In this document: positions 22,590 through 32,617 of the stretch, piece after piece | Layout of the letters: every line of letters starts with the position of its first letter | How positions within the stretch are numbered: the stretch's first letter is position 1 | Source of the DNA: Tetraselmis striata | Lineage: Eukaryota; Chlorophyta; Chlorodendrophyceae; Chlorodendrales; Chlorodendraceae | Assembly (NCBI GenBank): GCA_006384855.1 | Contig: VCJN01000371.1 | Location: 50,519-114,518 of the forward strand | Reading direction: 5' to 3' | Length of the DNA: 64,000 nucleotides | Translations under genes and position numbers: made by a program | Notes under the pieces: model-generated | The model's database searches: none | What the model saw: the letters and a program-made list of their open reading frames with translations, nothing else | What the model was told of the DNA's origin: nothing

Positions 22590-25500
22590 ATGGCTCCCTC
22601 CAAGGGCGACTTCAGCGCCGACTTCTCCTTCGACGTCGGCGGCAGCGGCGGCGGCGGCGCGGCGGCGCAGTCACCGTGGGAGTTCCGAGGCATGCCCCAC
22701 CCCCTCCTATTGCTTTCCGTATCCCCATCATCTCCTGCCCTGCATGGTAGTCCTCTGTCATCGCTTGCCCTCCCCCCCCCTTCCCGCCCCGCCCCCGCGT
22801 TAAACCCTCGCCCCCCCTCCTCCGATAGAAGCCGCCATCCCCCCCCCCCCCCCCCCCCCCCCCCCCCGCCCCCCAACCTTCCTCCTCTTCCATCTGCGGG
22901 TGCCAACTCACCTGTAAGAGCCCTAATAACAATCCTCAAATTGGGCTGGCAGGCAATCCATAAGAACAGTCGCCGCAGTTCCGAAACCCTTTCGCCACTT
23001 GTGCCTTCCCCACTCGTTCAACCCGAGGCAGGGACCTTGGAACCACCCTGCCCCCCCCCCCCCCCCATCCCCCCCCCCCCCCCTCTCTCTCCCTTCCACT
23101 TCACAGCAGCGTCAGTACAACCCGCAACTTTACCCGTCTCACGTGCGACGTTATATTCATGCGCAGGCGCCATCGCAGCCGCAACCGAGGAGCATTCCGC
23201 AAGCGCGGCCACCAGCATCGACCACAAGATCCAGCGCCGCCTGCTCGGCCGCAAATACGGCAGCGGCCCTCAGGTCCCCCCCCTTTCTCCCATCCTCACC
23301 CCATTGCAACTCTGCTAGCCCCTGAGGGAAGTGCAGGAGTGCGATGCATGGCACGCCTCACGGATTGCGCCATCCTGCAGGCGGAGGCGGAAGTCAGCAG
23401 TAGCAGTGGGGAGGAGGATGGGGAGGGCGGGGATGAGGAGGAGGAAAGCGACGGCGGGGGTGCTGAGGGCATGGACAGCGACGACAGTGACGACGGCGAC
23501 TTGGCCTCGTCGGAGGATGGCGGCGCGCCGCTGCCGGGGGAGTTGGACAGCAGCGACGGCGAGGAGGAGAGCGACCGGGGCGAGGAGAAAGAGGAAGCGG
23601 GGCTGCCGGGGGGGCTGGAAGTCAGCGACGCCGAGGACGACAGTGAGGAGGAGGAAGAGGAGGAGGAGGAGGATGAGCCGCTGCCGGGAGAGGTGGACAG
23701 CAGCGACGGCGATGATGATGTCGAGGAGGAGGAGCAGGAGGAGGCGGGCAGAGGCGAGGATGGCGGCGGGGCGTCCTCGGAAGGGGAGAAGGGCGAGGGG
23801 CGGGCGGCGGCGGCGCGCGGGCAGCGAGGGGCCGGCGCGCGCCCTTCTTCTCCGCCCCGCCCTCCGCGACGTCCTTCTCCTGCCGCTCCTTTGCCGACCT
23901 CAACCTCAGCCGGCCACTGGTGAAGGCGTGCGAGGCGCTGGGGCTACCGCGCGCCCACGCCCATCCAGGCGGCGTGCATCCCCATCGCGCTCGCGGGCCG
24001 CGACGTTCTGCGGCAGCGCCATGACCGGCAGCGGCAAGACCGCGGCCTTCGGGCTGCCGCTGCTGGAGCGCCTCATGCACCGCTCCCGCCGGCTGGCCGC
24101 CACGTACGTGCTGGTGCTGGCGCCCACGCGCGAGCTGGCGGTGCAGGTGCACTCCATTGGTGGAGCGCCTCGGCCAGTTCCACGACACGCCGTCGCGCTC
24201 GTCGTCGGCGGCCTCTCGCTCGCGGTGCAGGCCGCCACGCTGCGCTCGGCGCCCGAGATCGTGGTGGCCACGCCGGTGCCTCCCCCCCCCCCCCCCCCCC
24301 TCTCTCCCCCCAACAGCCCTGGCCATGCTCAGCGGTGGGAGGCCGCTTACCAGGCCAAGCTTTGACCATCATTACTCTTGACCTCCTTGAAGAGAATCAG
24401 GAAATAGCGGCATTATTTACATACACGAACGGCGCTTTGGGTTTGCGGTATATTATGGTTTTGGACCCCCCCCCCCCCCCCCTCTGGCGCAGAGAGGAAA
24501 CTGTATTCATCTTGAAACCTAGCAGAATACACCAAGAACGCCACACGGATCGCCCGACTTGTTGCGGCAAAACAGATCATTTTTTGAACTACTCGCCAAC
24601 CCAATCGAATGGCAAGGTTTGAATCCAGCTGTACAGTTGCACGTTTTGCATGGTTTAAAGAATTGTATAGCAAGTTATCTTTTTATGTATAAAGCATTGT
24701 TCTTTTTAGGTATCAGGACACGTCACGGAATATAGCGCATAATCTTGTACGCGTCAATGGTGCAAAACAACTCGTGGTATTTGTGACCCGGGAACCCACT
24801 TGACCGCCACGGTTGGAGGCGCGCTCTGAGCCGAGGCGCCCCCCGCCCCCGCCGCTGCCCCTGCAGGGCCGGCTGATCGACCACCTGCGCAACAGCCAGT
24901 CCTTCCACCTGGAGGACCTGGCCACCCTGGTGCTGGACGAGGCGGACCGCCTGCTGGAGATGGGGTTTGCCGAGGAGGTGCGGCCGGGGGCATGCCCCCC
25001 CCCCCCCCCCCCCCCAATTAGACAGGAGGATGCGAGCGGTGTGGCTCATTCATCGCCCATGCGCGCCGGCAGGTGAAGGAGATCGTGCGCATGGCGCCCG
25101 CCAAGCGGCAGACGCTGCTGTTCTCCGCCACGATGACGGAGGAGGTGAAGCGGCTCGCGGCGCTCAGCCTGCGGCAGCCCATCCGGCTGGCGGCGGACAC
25201 CGTGGGCGCGGCGCCCAAGCAGCTGCGGCAGGAGGTGGTGCGCCTCAAGGTCCGCCCCGCCCACAACGCGCCGGTGCCCCCAACTTGCTCTCCGATTGTG
25301 TGAAATCTCCCCGTGAATGGGCACATGTGTCCGTGTCTGTCTGTGTGAGTGTGATATATATATATATAAACCATATATATATATATATATATATAGACCA
25401 TTTATATATATAGACCATATACATACATATATTATGAGTCGGTGTATGGATCAGTGTATGACATATGTATGTATGTTAGTATGTTGTATGTAGTTATTTA

Positions 25501-26666
25501 TGTATTTATTATGTACACATATATATGGTATAGGTATATATGTGTGTATGTGAGTTTGTATGTACATGCATATGCAATTGTGTATATGTACAGCAGGTGT
25601 ATGACCTGATGTACAGGTATGTAACTGGGATGTCTGACGTGGCGCCGCCCGCAGGGCACCAACGGCGAGGCGGAGGCCAAGGAGGCGGTGCTGCTGGCCA
25701 TCTGCTCGCGCTCCTTTGTGGCGGGCCACACCATCGTGTTTGCCAAGACCAAGCAGCGCGCGCACCGGCTGAAGATCCTCTTTGGCCTCGCGCAGCTGCC
25801 GCACGCGGTGGAGCTGCACGGCAACATGACCCAGGTGGGCCCTGCTGCCCGAGAGACACATGCCACAACCACGCGCTGCGCTCGCTCGGCCGTACATCAC
25901 TGTTTTCCATCCCCTCGCGCGGAGAGACGGGAACTTGCATGCCTCTGAAACTAGAGCATGAAACCCTTGATTCGACGATGCGAAATGATTCAGTCCGTAA
26001 CCCGCAAGCCCAATGTTCTCTGCGCTGCTTGTCTGGGAGGCGGCGGTGTTGTGACATTGGAGGCGAGGAGGGGCATGGATTTTGACGGCGGCTGAGACCC
26101 CCCATGTCCCTTCCCCACCCGCCCGCCAACCTTTCCCGCGGTGCCCCTCAGGCGGCGCGGCTTCAGAGCCTAGAGAAGTTCCGCAGCGGGGAGGCCGCGT
26201 TTCTGATCGCCACCGACGTGGCGGCGCGTGGGCTGGACATCCTGGGCGTGCAGGCGGTCATCAACTTTGACTGCCCCGGGAGCGTGCAGTCGTACGTGCA
26301 CCGCATCGGCCGCACCGCGCGCGCGGGCGCCAAGGGCGTGTCGGTGTCGTTCATCGAGGACTCGGAGCGAAAGCTGCTCAAGGAGGTGCGGCCGCGCGCT
26401 TAGCCAGTTTGGGAGCGAGGGATTCGTATGAGGAACTCTGTCGAACCATACGTAGGGTCATAATCAAGTGTATGTGTGTAGACTTGTAAAGGTGGCCCGT
26501 GTATTTGTATACATCCGCATTATACGTGCATGTATATGTATGGGGGGGGGGGGGGGGGGGGGGAAGAGTGCACAGTATAGTATGGTTGACAGTATGGTTG
26601 TAAAACCCTAACTGTCAAACCCTGAAATCCTGAATCCCCCTCCCCCCCCCCCCCCCCCCACCACCA

Positions 26667-26703
<37 letters not shown>

Positions 26704-28688
26704 GGTGCGCGCACCTTGCCCAGCTATAACCCTCAACCCTCACCCATGCTGCGTTCACGGCTCAGCACCATCGGAGCCCCGCAGCGCCCCTGTCGGCATG
26801 CCCCGCTGCCACCGCCCTGGCTTGATAACAGACTGCCCCCGGATCGTGCAGATTGTGAAGGCGACCAAGGCGCAGCTGCAGGTGCGCATCGTCGCGGACG
26901 GCGTCGTGCGCCGCTGGCACGAGCGCATCGAGGCGATGCAGCCGGATGTGGTCCGCATCCACAGGGTGCGGCCCCAGCCACTGCCTTTTGCCTCCCGGGG
27001 GAGGACAGGGAGGATCAATTGGGGGGGGGGGGGGGGGGGGGGGGCTCTTGTGCCGCTCTGTGGCGGCTGAGGCGGTGCTGGTGGCGGCCCGCAGGAGGAG
27101 CGCCTGGAGAAGGAGCTGCGCAAGGCGGAGATGGAGGCGGATAAGGTGGGCGCCGGCGGGGCGGCGGGGCCTGTGAAGTGGCCCGCTGAGGGATGATGGC
27201 ACTGGGCAACCTCCACTAGACGCTGCACGACGTTCTCCCTCATCGCCATCCACCTCCCCACCCCTCCCACGCTCTCTGTTTCTCTCTCTCTCTTCTCCTC
27301 TCGCGTGCCCTCTCTCCCTCTCGCTCTCCATATGTGTGTGTGTGTTTCAGCTGTCTCATTCCTGCATCCGTTCTGTTTCGTTCATCAGTTTAGGTCCTTA
27401 CTTTCTTACTCCTCTCGTCCGCCGGGGAAAGCGGACAAGGCCCACCGGCATACCTGCGCGGCGGGGGCGGGCGCGCCCGGCCAAACATCTCGGGGGCGCG
27501 CCCAACCTTCCCCCCACCCCCGCTCGCGCTAAAACTCTGGTGGCACAGCACATCCCCGGCGGAGGAAAAGCGGATGCTGCGAGCGTGCTGACGCACCCCC
27601 GTGCCGCAGTGTCTTTTGCACCTCGTGCCACATCCACCCCGCCCTTCGCATCCTCTCCTCCCCCCCCCCCCCTGGTCTCTCTCCTTCTCCTCTCCTCTCT
27701 GTAACGCCTCCGTGTCAGAACCAGGAGGCTGGCAGAATGGATGGTTACCTTTCTATGATCGTGCAGCGCTGGGTCAAATCCGGCGGCGGTGCCGTATCTG
27801 TGCAATTGCCCGCAACTCCGGCTGCCCGCCGCGGTGCTGATGTGCGGTGCTACACTTGTTCCGGTGGTCCATTGCTGTTGTGTGCGAACCTTGTCCCACC
27901 GGCATACCTGCGCGGCGGGGGCGGGCGCGCCCGGCCAAACATCTCGGGGGCGCGCCCAACCTTCCCCCCACCCCCGCTCGCGCTAAAACTCTGGTGGCAC
28001 AGCACACCCCCGGCGGAGGAAAAGCGGATGCTGCGAGCGTGCTGACGCACCCCCGTGCCGCAGTGTCTTTTGCACCTCGTGCCACATCCACCCCGCCCTT
28101 CGCAGTCTCCCATGTCCTGGTGCCATGCCGTCACACCTTTCCGTCCACCCTGGCAAATTGACCCTCCCCTCCCCCCCCCCCCTCCTGCAAGGGCCCCCTA
28201 AGTGAACCCCCTAACAAACCCCGTCTTCCCTCCCCGCGCTGGTCCCCCCTCCGGGACCCGGCGGCATGTAGGCCACCAACATGGTGGAGCACGAGGCGGA
28301 GATCATGGCGCGCCCGAAGCGCACCTGGTTCCAGACAGAGAAGCAGAAGCGCCTCCTGGCCCAGGCGGCCAAGGTGCGCGCTTGCCCCCCCCCTCCCCCC
28401 CAACACACACACGCACCCTTGCCCCCCGCCTTCATGCCCCCCGGGTGCTCGGCCGCGTGCATGACGGGCTGGTGGGACGGCATCTGACGGGCGTCGACGT
28501 GTCGGCCGGGCGTGCAGCTGGACCTGCTGGGCGATGTCGGCGAGGGGGCGCCCAAGAACGCCAAGGACCGCAAGAAGGAGAAGCTCAAGGCGAAGCGGGC
28601 CGACACGCGGCAGGCAAAGGTGGATGCCAAACAGGCGGAGATCAAGGTGAGGGGTGTGGATGCTGTCTCTTCTCGCATGCGCGCGCGC

Positions 28689-28731
<43 letters not shown>

Positions 28732-29013
28732 TATCCGGACGGTAAATCACACAGTACCTCCATATATACGAACATGTACGTGTAATATATATCTAAGAAA
28801 GGAACTCTCGCTGCTTTGTTGCATGAACGCTTTGATTACCCCACACTACTATCCACTACGCAAAAAACGCATGGACACAAGGTATCAGAAAGTACCGTCA
28901 ACAAGGAGGTTGACGACCGGTTTAATTACCCGGCGCGCGGTAAATTGAAAGAACTACCTGGGTCGCGGCAATATATATAATACATAGTATATAATATATA
29001 TGTATATATATAC

Positions 29014-29053
<40 letters not shown>

Positions 29054-30179
29054 ATCTATGTATGTATATTTGGACCTGTTTTATAATAGACACTAGGCAC
29101 AGATAATCGGCAATTGTAATTTTTTTTTCGTATATGTGTCCGTGTGGTATGCGCCCGCCATAGCTAATTGTCAACACGTCGCGAAGTTCAGGTAAGTATG
29201 AGTACCACGCATGACGAGCACGCGCACATCTGGGGATAATGACGACAGTACCGGTATCCAAGTGGGTACTACTCGTATCAATTGCAAAAGCATTTTTTGT
29301 TCCACATTGAATGTGGCATGCTCTAATATCGACGAGGCCTCCGCAGCTTCGCTGATCGGCGCCCACCCGCCCTTGTGCCATGGCAGGCGGAGCGGGACAG
29401 CGCCATGAAGATGGTCCGGGCCGCCAAGGCGCAGGAGACCCGATTCCGCGAGGCGGGCGTGGCGCCCACCGCCGCCGGCAGGATGGCTGCGGCCGCCGTG
29501 GACCGCTCCAAGAAGCGCAAGCCCAAGTGCTCCCCCCCCCCCCCCTTCCCGACTCCCGGCATCATCTTTTCGAGTCGTCGCCCACACTACATCCGCGAGC
29601 CAGGCGTACTTTGCGTTGTTACTTCGGCTGCTTTTTTGTCTCGGCGGGCATGCTAAGACGCGCCTGCTGCGCGTGATGCTCAGGGGCGGCAGCCTGTTCG
29701 AGGGCGACGGCGTCAAGCGATCCCGGCCGCTGCCGCGCACCGTGGCGCGCTCGGAGGCGGACGGCGGCAGCAGCGTGCGCGTGTATGCTGGCGGCGGCCC
29801 GAGCAAGAAGGTACGCCATCGGCACGGCCGAGGAAAAACCGACTCGGCGCGTATTCCTGTCGGCACACTACCATTATCTGGGTCGTGTACATCTGCATAT
29901 CGTCGTGCCGGAAACCCTTGAGGCCACCATACTGTGCTCGAGCCCCCAGCCATTGTAAAGGGGGGGGGGGGGGGGGGGGGGGTAATTCTTTATCGATTTC
30001 GGGTCGGGTCGGGTCGGGCCTGGCCTGACCTCGAGCTGACCTACCGCTGCGACTGCGTTTTCCCGCCGCAGGTGCGGGCGCCCAAGGACGGGCTGTCGGC
30101 GAAGGAGAAGAAGGCGGTCACCAACCGCGGGCGCGGGCACCATTCGTTCAAGAGCAAGGCGCGCCACAAGCGCAAGTAG
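22590..30179 (+). CDS. DEAD-box ATP-dependent RNA helicase, DDX27/Drs1 type
   Basis: Nucleolar RNA helicase; in yeast and humans this family acts in 60S ribosomal subunit assembly. Exons: 22590-22689, 23167-23273, 23381-24275, 24867-24977, 25073-25249, 25655-25834, 26152-26385, 26852-26965, 27095-27145, 28272-28373, 28518-28646, 29387-29526, 29684-29810, 30072-30179. Seen in order: [16 protein letters not shown]; a long acidic Glu/Asp/Ser tract; [19 protein letters not shown] with PTPIQ (Q motif); [61 protein letters not shown] with [22 protein letters not shown]; a basic C-terminus ending [10 protein letters not shown]. Exons after the third have compatible phases. Intron 1 uses a GC donor. 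Exon 3 needs at least four single-base frame changes, mostly in homopolymers, which suggests consensus errors. Introns carry C or G runs, microsatellites and a 210-bp duplication. Confidence 0.94.
22925..22975 (+). repeat. Intron repeat C, fragment in helicase intron 1
   Basis: CCTCAAATTGGGCTGGCAGGC with CATAAGAACAG resembles the start of the repeat seen in four PHYLLO introns (for example GGCTCAAATTGGGCTTGCATG at 54,725). Only about 50 bp align. Confidence 0.5.
25355..25610 (+). repeat. TA/TATG-rich microsatellite in a helicase intron
   Basis: Simple TATATA runs (25,355-25,420) grade into TATG/TGTATG repeats up to about 25,610, all within the intron between exons 5 and 6. Confidence 0.85.
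27441..28104 (+). repeat. 210-bp direct duplication inside one helicase intron
   Basis: 27,441-27,650 and 27,895-28,104 differ at about one position (CACATCCCC against CACACCCCC). Both start CCCACCGGCATACCTGCGCG and end CACCCCGCCCTTCGCA. The copies are 454 bp apart in the intron between exons 9 and 10, so the duplication is very recent. Confidence 0.95.
28689..28729 (+). repeat. (GT)n microsatellite in a helicase intron
   Basis: GCGCGCGCGT followed by about 18 GT units, just after exon 11. Similar (TG)n or (CA)n tracts occur at 26,665-26,702 and 29,033-29,053. Confidence 0.95.
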
Positions 30180-30266
30180 GCGAGGCGTCGGAGGAGGTGC
30201 GCGTTAGCCTCCCGGGACGCTGGCTGCGGCCACGTTCGCGGCGGGCCGGCGAGCCGATAGTTTCGG

Positions 30267-30271
30267 TGTAA
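30267..30271 (+). promoter_or_regulatory. Polyadenylation signal TGTAA for the helicase
   Basis: TGTAA 88 bases past the helicase stop, in the sense direction, at the spacing expected for a chlorophyte 3' UTR. Confidence 0.5.
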
Positions 30272-31100
30272 TACACAGACGGCATACGGACTAGCTACAC
30301 CACCGGCAATTACGCCAGGCGCACCGCCACCCGAGCCGTCGCCTTGTCGCCGATTCACAGTGTCGTCGGTGGTGGTCCTACGCGCAGTCGTAGCATGCGC
30401 TGGTGTCGACGGAGCTATTCGATCCTCAAGTTATAATCCTGGAATCGGGGCTGCATGCTGCATATAATTGGAGTACTACCTGAAGTCCCGCTATCTCTGG
30501 TACCACTGTACTATATTACATGTAATATAATACATGTTATATTATTATATTTCCACAATGTTAATCTATGTAAAGTTATATGTTGTGTTGTTTAGGGTTA
30601 TGGGGTTATTTAACTCATCAGTCTGGTTCGCACCCGCAGCGCTTCCAGCCACCGTCGTCGGCAGTTGCAGGGCTCCCGGTTCCAACACCGATTTCAGCGC
30701 TTTTGCATCAACAGGATGAGCGTAAGCGGGCCTGAGTGCGCTGCCTGAGTGCCCCAGCCCTCCCGCCGGCCTGAGTGCGCTGCTGCGACAGACAGTGTAC
30801 GGAACTACTCACATCATTTACATGCTGTCTCCGGCAGCTGGGCTGCGCGCCGGTGGCGGCTATGGATTGCACGGGGGTTACGGGGAGGGGTTAGAAGGTG
30901 GGGGGGGGGGGGGGGGGGGGCAATGACACGGGGTCGCGGCGGCTATTGTTTGGAGGCGCCGCATGTACTGTTATCTGATGAGCTCCATTCCCATCACAAC
31001 GGGGGTTCACTGCTGGCCATGGGTGTCTCCCTCTGGCGGCAGCAAGGGGTGCCATCATCGCGCCCTGCGCGGGCAGCCGCTCTCCGGGCACGAACGCCCT
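30272..31100. other. Convergent intergenic region
   Basis: Separates the helicase (plus) from the Lys/Tyr repeat gene (minus). It holds an ATATTACATGTAATATAATACATG near-palindromic A/T stretch (about 30,510-30,550), CCTGAGTGCGCTGC repeats (30,735-30,785) and a G run at 30,899-30,920. No gene seen. Confidence 0.4.
30818..30822 (-). promoter_or_regulatory. Possible polyadenylation signal TGTAA for the Lys/Tyr repeat gene
   Basis: Minus-strand TGTAA about 280 bases past the predicted stop of the repeat-protein gene. Distance is plausible, evidence weak. Confidence 0.3.
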
Positions 31101-32516
31101 CTAGACCCCCTCCATGCACTTGGAGCACCTGAAAGCGGCCGAGGCAATGTCGCAGCCAATCCGTGAAAGTCCATCGGCCAGTGGGGGACGGTGGCCCAGG
31201 GGGGGGTACTGCCGGGGACGGAGGCACTCACGCGCCGTATTCCTTCCAGAAGCAGGAGAAGTACAGCAGCTTGGACTTCTCGCACAGCGCGTGCGCGGCC
31301 TTCCAGCAGTACTCGTACGTGTCCCAGCCGCTGGCCTTGCGGGTGACCTGCAACCCCAAGCCCAGGGGGGGGGGGGGGGGGGGCGGCGCGAAGAGCGCAG
31401 CGGTCACGGATGAGATTTATCCAATCGCTGCGCAGGCACTGCACTGTGAGGAAGCCATGACGTCAAGGCAGCATGTCAGTGCGGTGTTGAGAGAAATAAC
31501 GCCTCTGTGATGTGCGCTGATAACATGCCTCCGCCGTCACGCATGTCCAAGAGGTGGGAGCGGCACCTTGTACGTCTCGCAGGTCTTCTCGTCGTACTTG
31601 TAGTCCTCCTTGTCGTCGTACTTGTAGGCCTTGTCTTCGTACTTGTAGTCGTTCTTGGCGTCGTACTTGGAGTCCTTCTTGGGCTCAAGGACCGGGGCTG
31701 GACCAGGCGCCTCAGGGATGTCGTACTCATACTCTTTGAAGAGGTCGATCGGGGCCTTCATCAGCGGCGCCGAGCGCTTGTCCAGGATGTCGTAGGCGTC
31801 GATCCACCACAGCTTGCTATCGAGCTTGCTGTCGAGCTTGAGGTCGAACAGGTCATCCTTCCAGTCGTACTTGGGCTCCTTGGTGGCCTCCTTGGTCTCG
31901 GGGGCGTCCTTCTTCTTGAACCACGACCCCCACAGCTTGTCGTAGAACTTGGGCTCCGTGGTGGCCTCCATGGTCTCGGCGGGGGCGTCCGTCTTCTTGA
32001 AGTGCTTGAGGTGCTTCTTGTACAGCGGGTGCAGCTTGTCGTAGAACTCAGGCTCCGTGGTGGCCTCCATGGTCTCGGCGGGGGCGTCCGTCTTCTTGAA
32101 GTGCTTGAGGTGCTTCTTGTACAGCGGGTGCAGCTTGTCGTAGAACTTGGGCTCCGTGGTGGCCTCCATGGTCTCGGCGGGGGCGTCCGTCTTCTTGAAG
32201 TGCTTGAGGTGCTTCTTGTACAGCGGGTGCAGCTTGTCGTAGTACTCGGGCTCCTTGGTGGCCTCCTTCGTCTTCGTACTTGCGCCCCACTGCTTCTTGT
32301 GGTTGCCGTACGTCTTGGGCGGAGTTGTTGTCACGGTGGTGCCCCATGCATCCGCGATGTCCGATGCAGGCATGGCTCCATCCATCAGAGCCCAGGAGCC
32401 CCATGTCGGTGTAGTGGGCTCCGGCGTCGTCGTCTTCTCCTCCTTTTTATGGTCCTCCTTGCCATAGAGGTGGCGCTCCTGAAGCAGCTCGCGAGCCGCG
32501 CCATGCAGGGCGCCGC
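31101..32516 (-). CDS. Lys/Tyr-rich tandem-repeat protein with Cys-rich C-terminus, unrecognised
   Basis: Three phase-compatible exons: 31567-32516, 31232-31347, 31101-31128 (acceptors end in CAG; donors GTGCCG and GTGAGT). The protein has an Ala/Thr/Pro-rich N-part (GALHGAARELLQERHLYG, TTTPEPTTPTWGSW), then three near-perfect 33-residue repeats (YDKLHPLYKKHLKHFKK then TDAPAETMEATTEP), two degenerate repeats (KLWGSWFKKKDAPETKEATK), a region with WWIDAYDIL, and a K/Y/D repeat (KYDAKNDYKYEDKAYKYDD). The last two exons add five Cys (EYCWKAAHALCEKSKLLYFSC, CSKCMEGV-stop). The first exon and start codon are not identified: a 32-base homopolymer lies just upstream, and I see no clear signal peptide. 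The composition suggests a structural, extracellular or matrix-binding protein, but that is inference. No family recognised. Confidence 0.75.
31945..32241 (-). repeat. Three 99-bp tandem repeats within the repeat-protein gene
   Basis: Coding minisatellite: three successive 99-bp units differing at only a few positions (mainly the codons giving YY, KF or EF). Near-identity at the DNA level means recent expansion or ongoing homogenisation. Confidence 0.95.
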
Positions 32517-32584
32517 CTGCAAGGGGACATGCGCGCCAGGGCTGGTGGATATCTCCATGTTGCGGGCACTGATGAGGGAACGGG

Positions 32585-32585
<1 letters not shown>

Positions 32586-32617
<32 letters not shown>
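32586..32617 (+). repeat. Poly-G tract (32 G), upstream in the repeat-protein gene
   Basis: Reads as poly-C on the sense strand of the minus-strand gene, about 70 bp upstream of the acceptor of its first identified exon, so probably intronic. Confidence 0.9.

Noticed and set aside
22590-23318. A single 242-codon plus-strand frame covering the helicase start
   Set aside because: It reads through poly-C (Pro runs). Phase and motif evidence shows two real exons (22590-22689, 23167-23273) separated by an intron.
23381-23800. Acidic tract as a separate nucleolin-like gene
   Set aside because: DDX27/Drs1 proteins have an acidic N-terminal region at this place, and the exon runs into the Q motif.
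22590-30179. Helicase as a pseudogene
   Set aside because: Frame problems are limited to one exon and mostly sit in homopolymers. The other exons keep frame, phase and all motifs.
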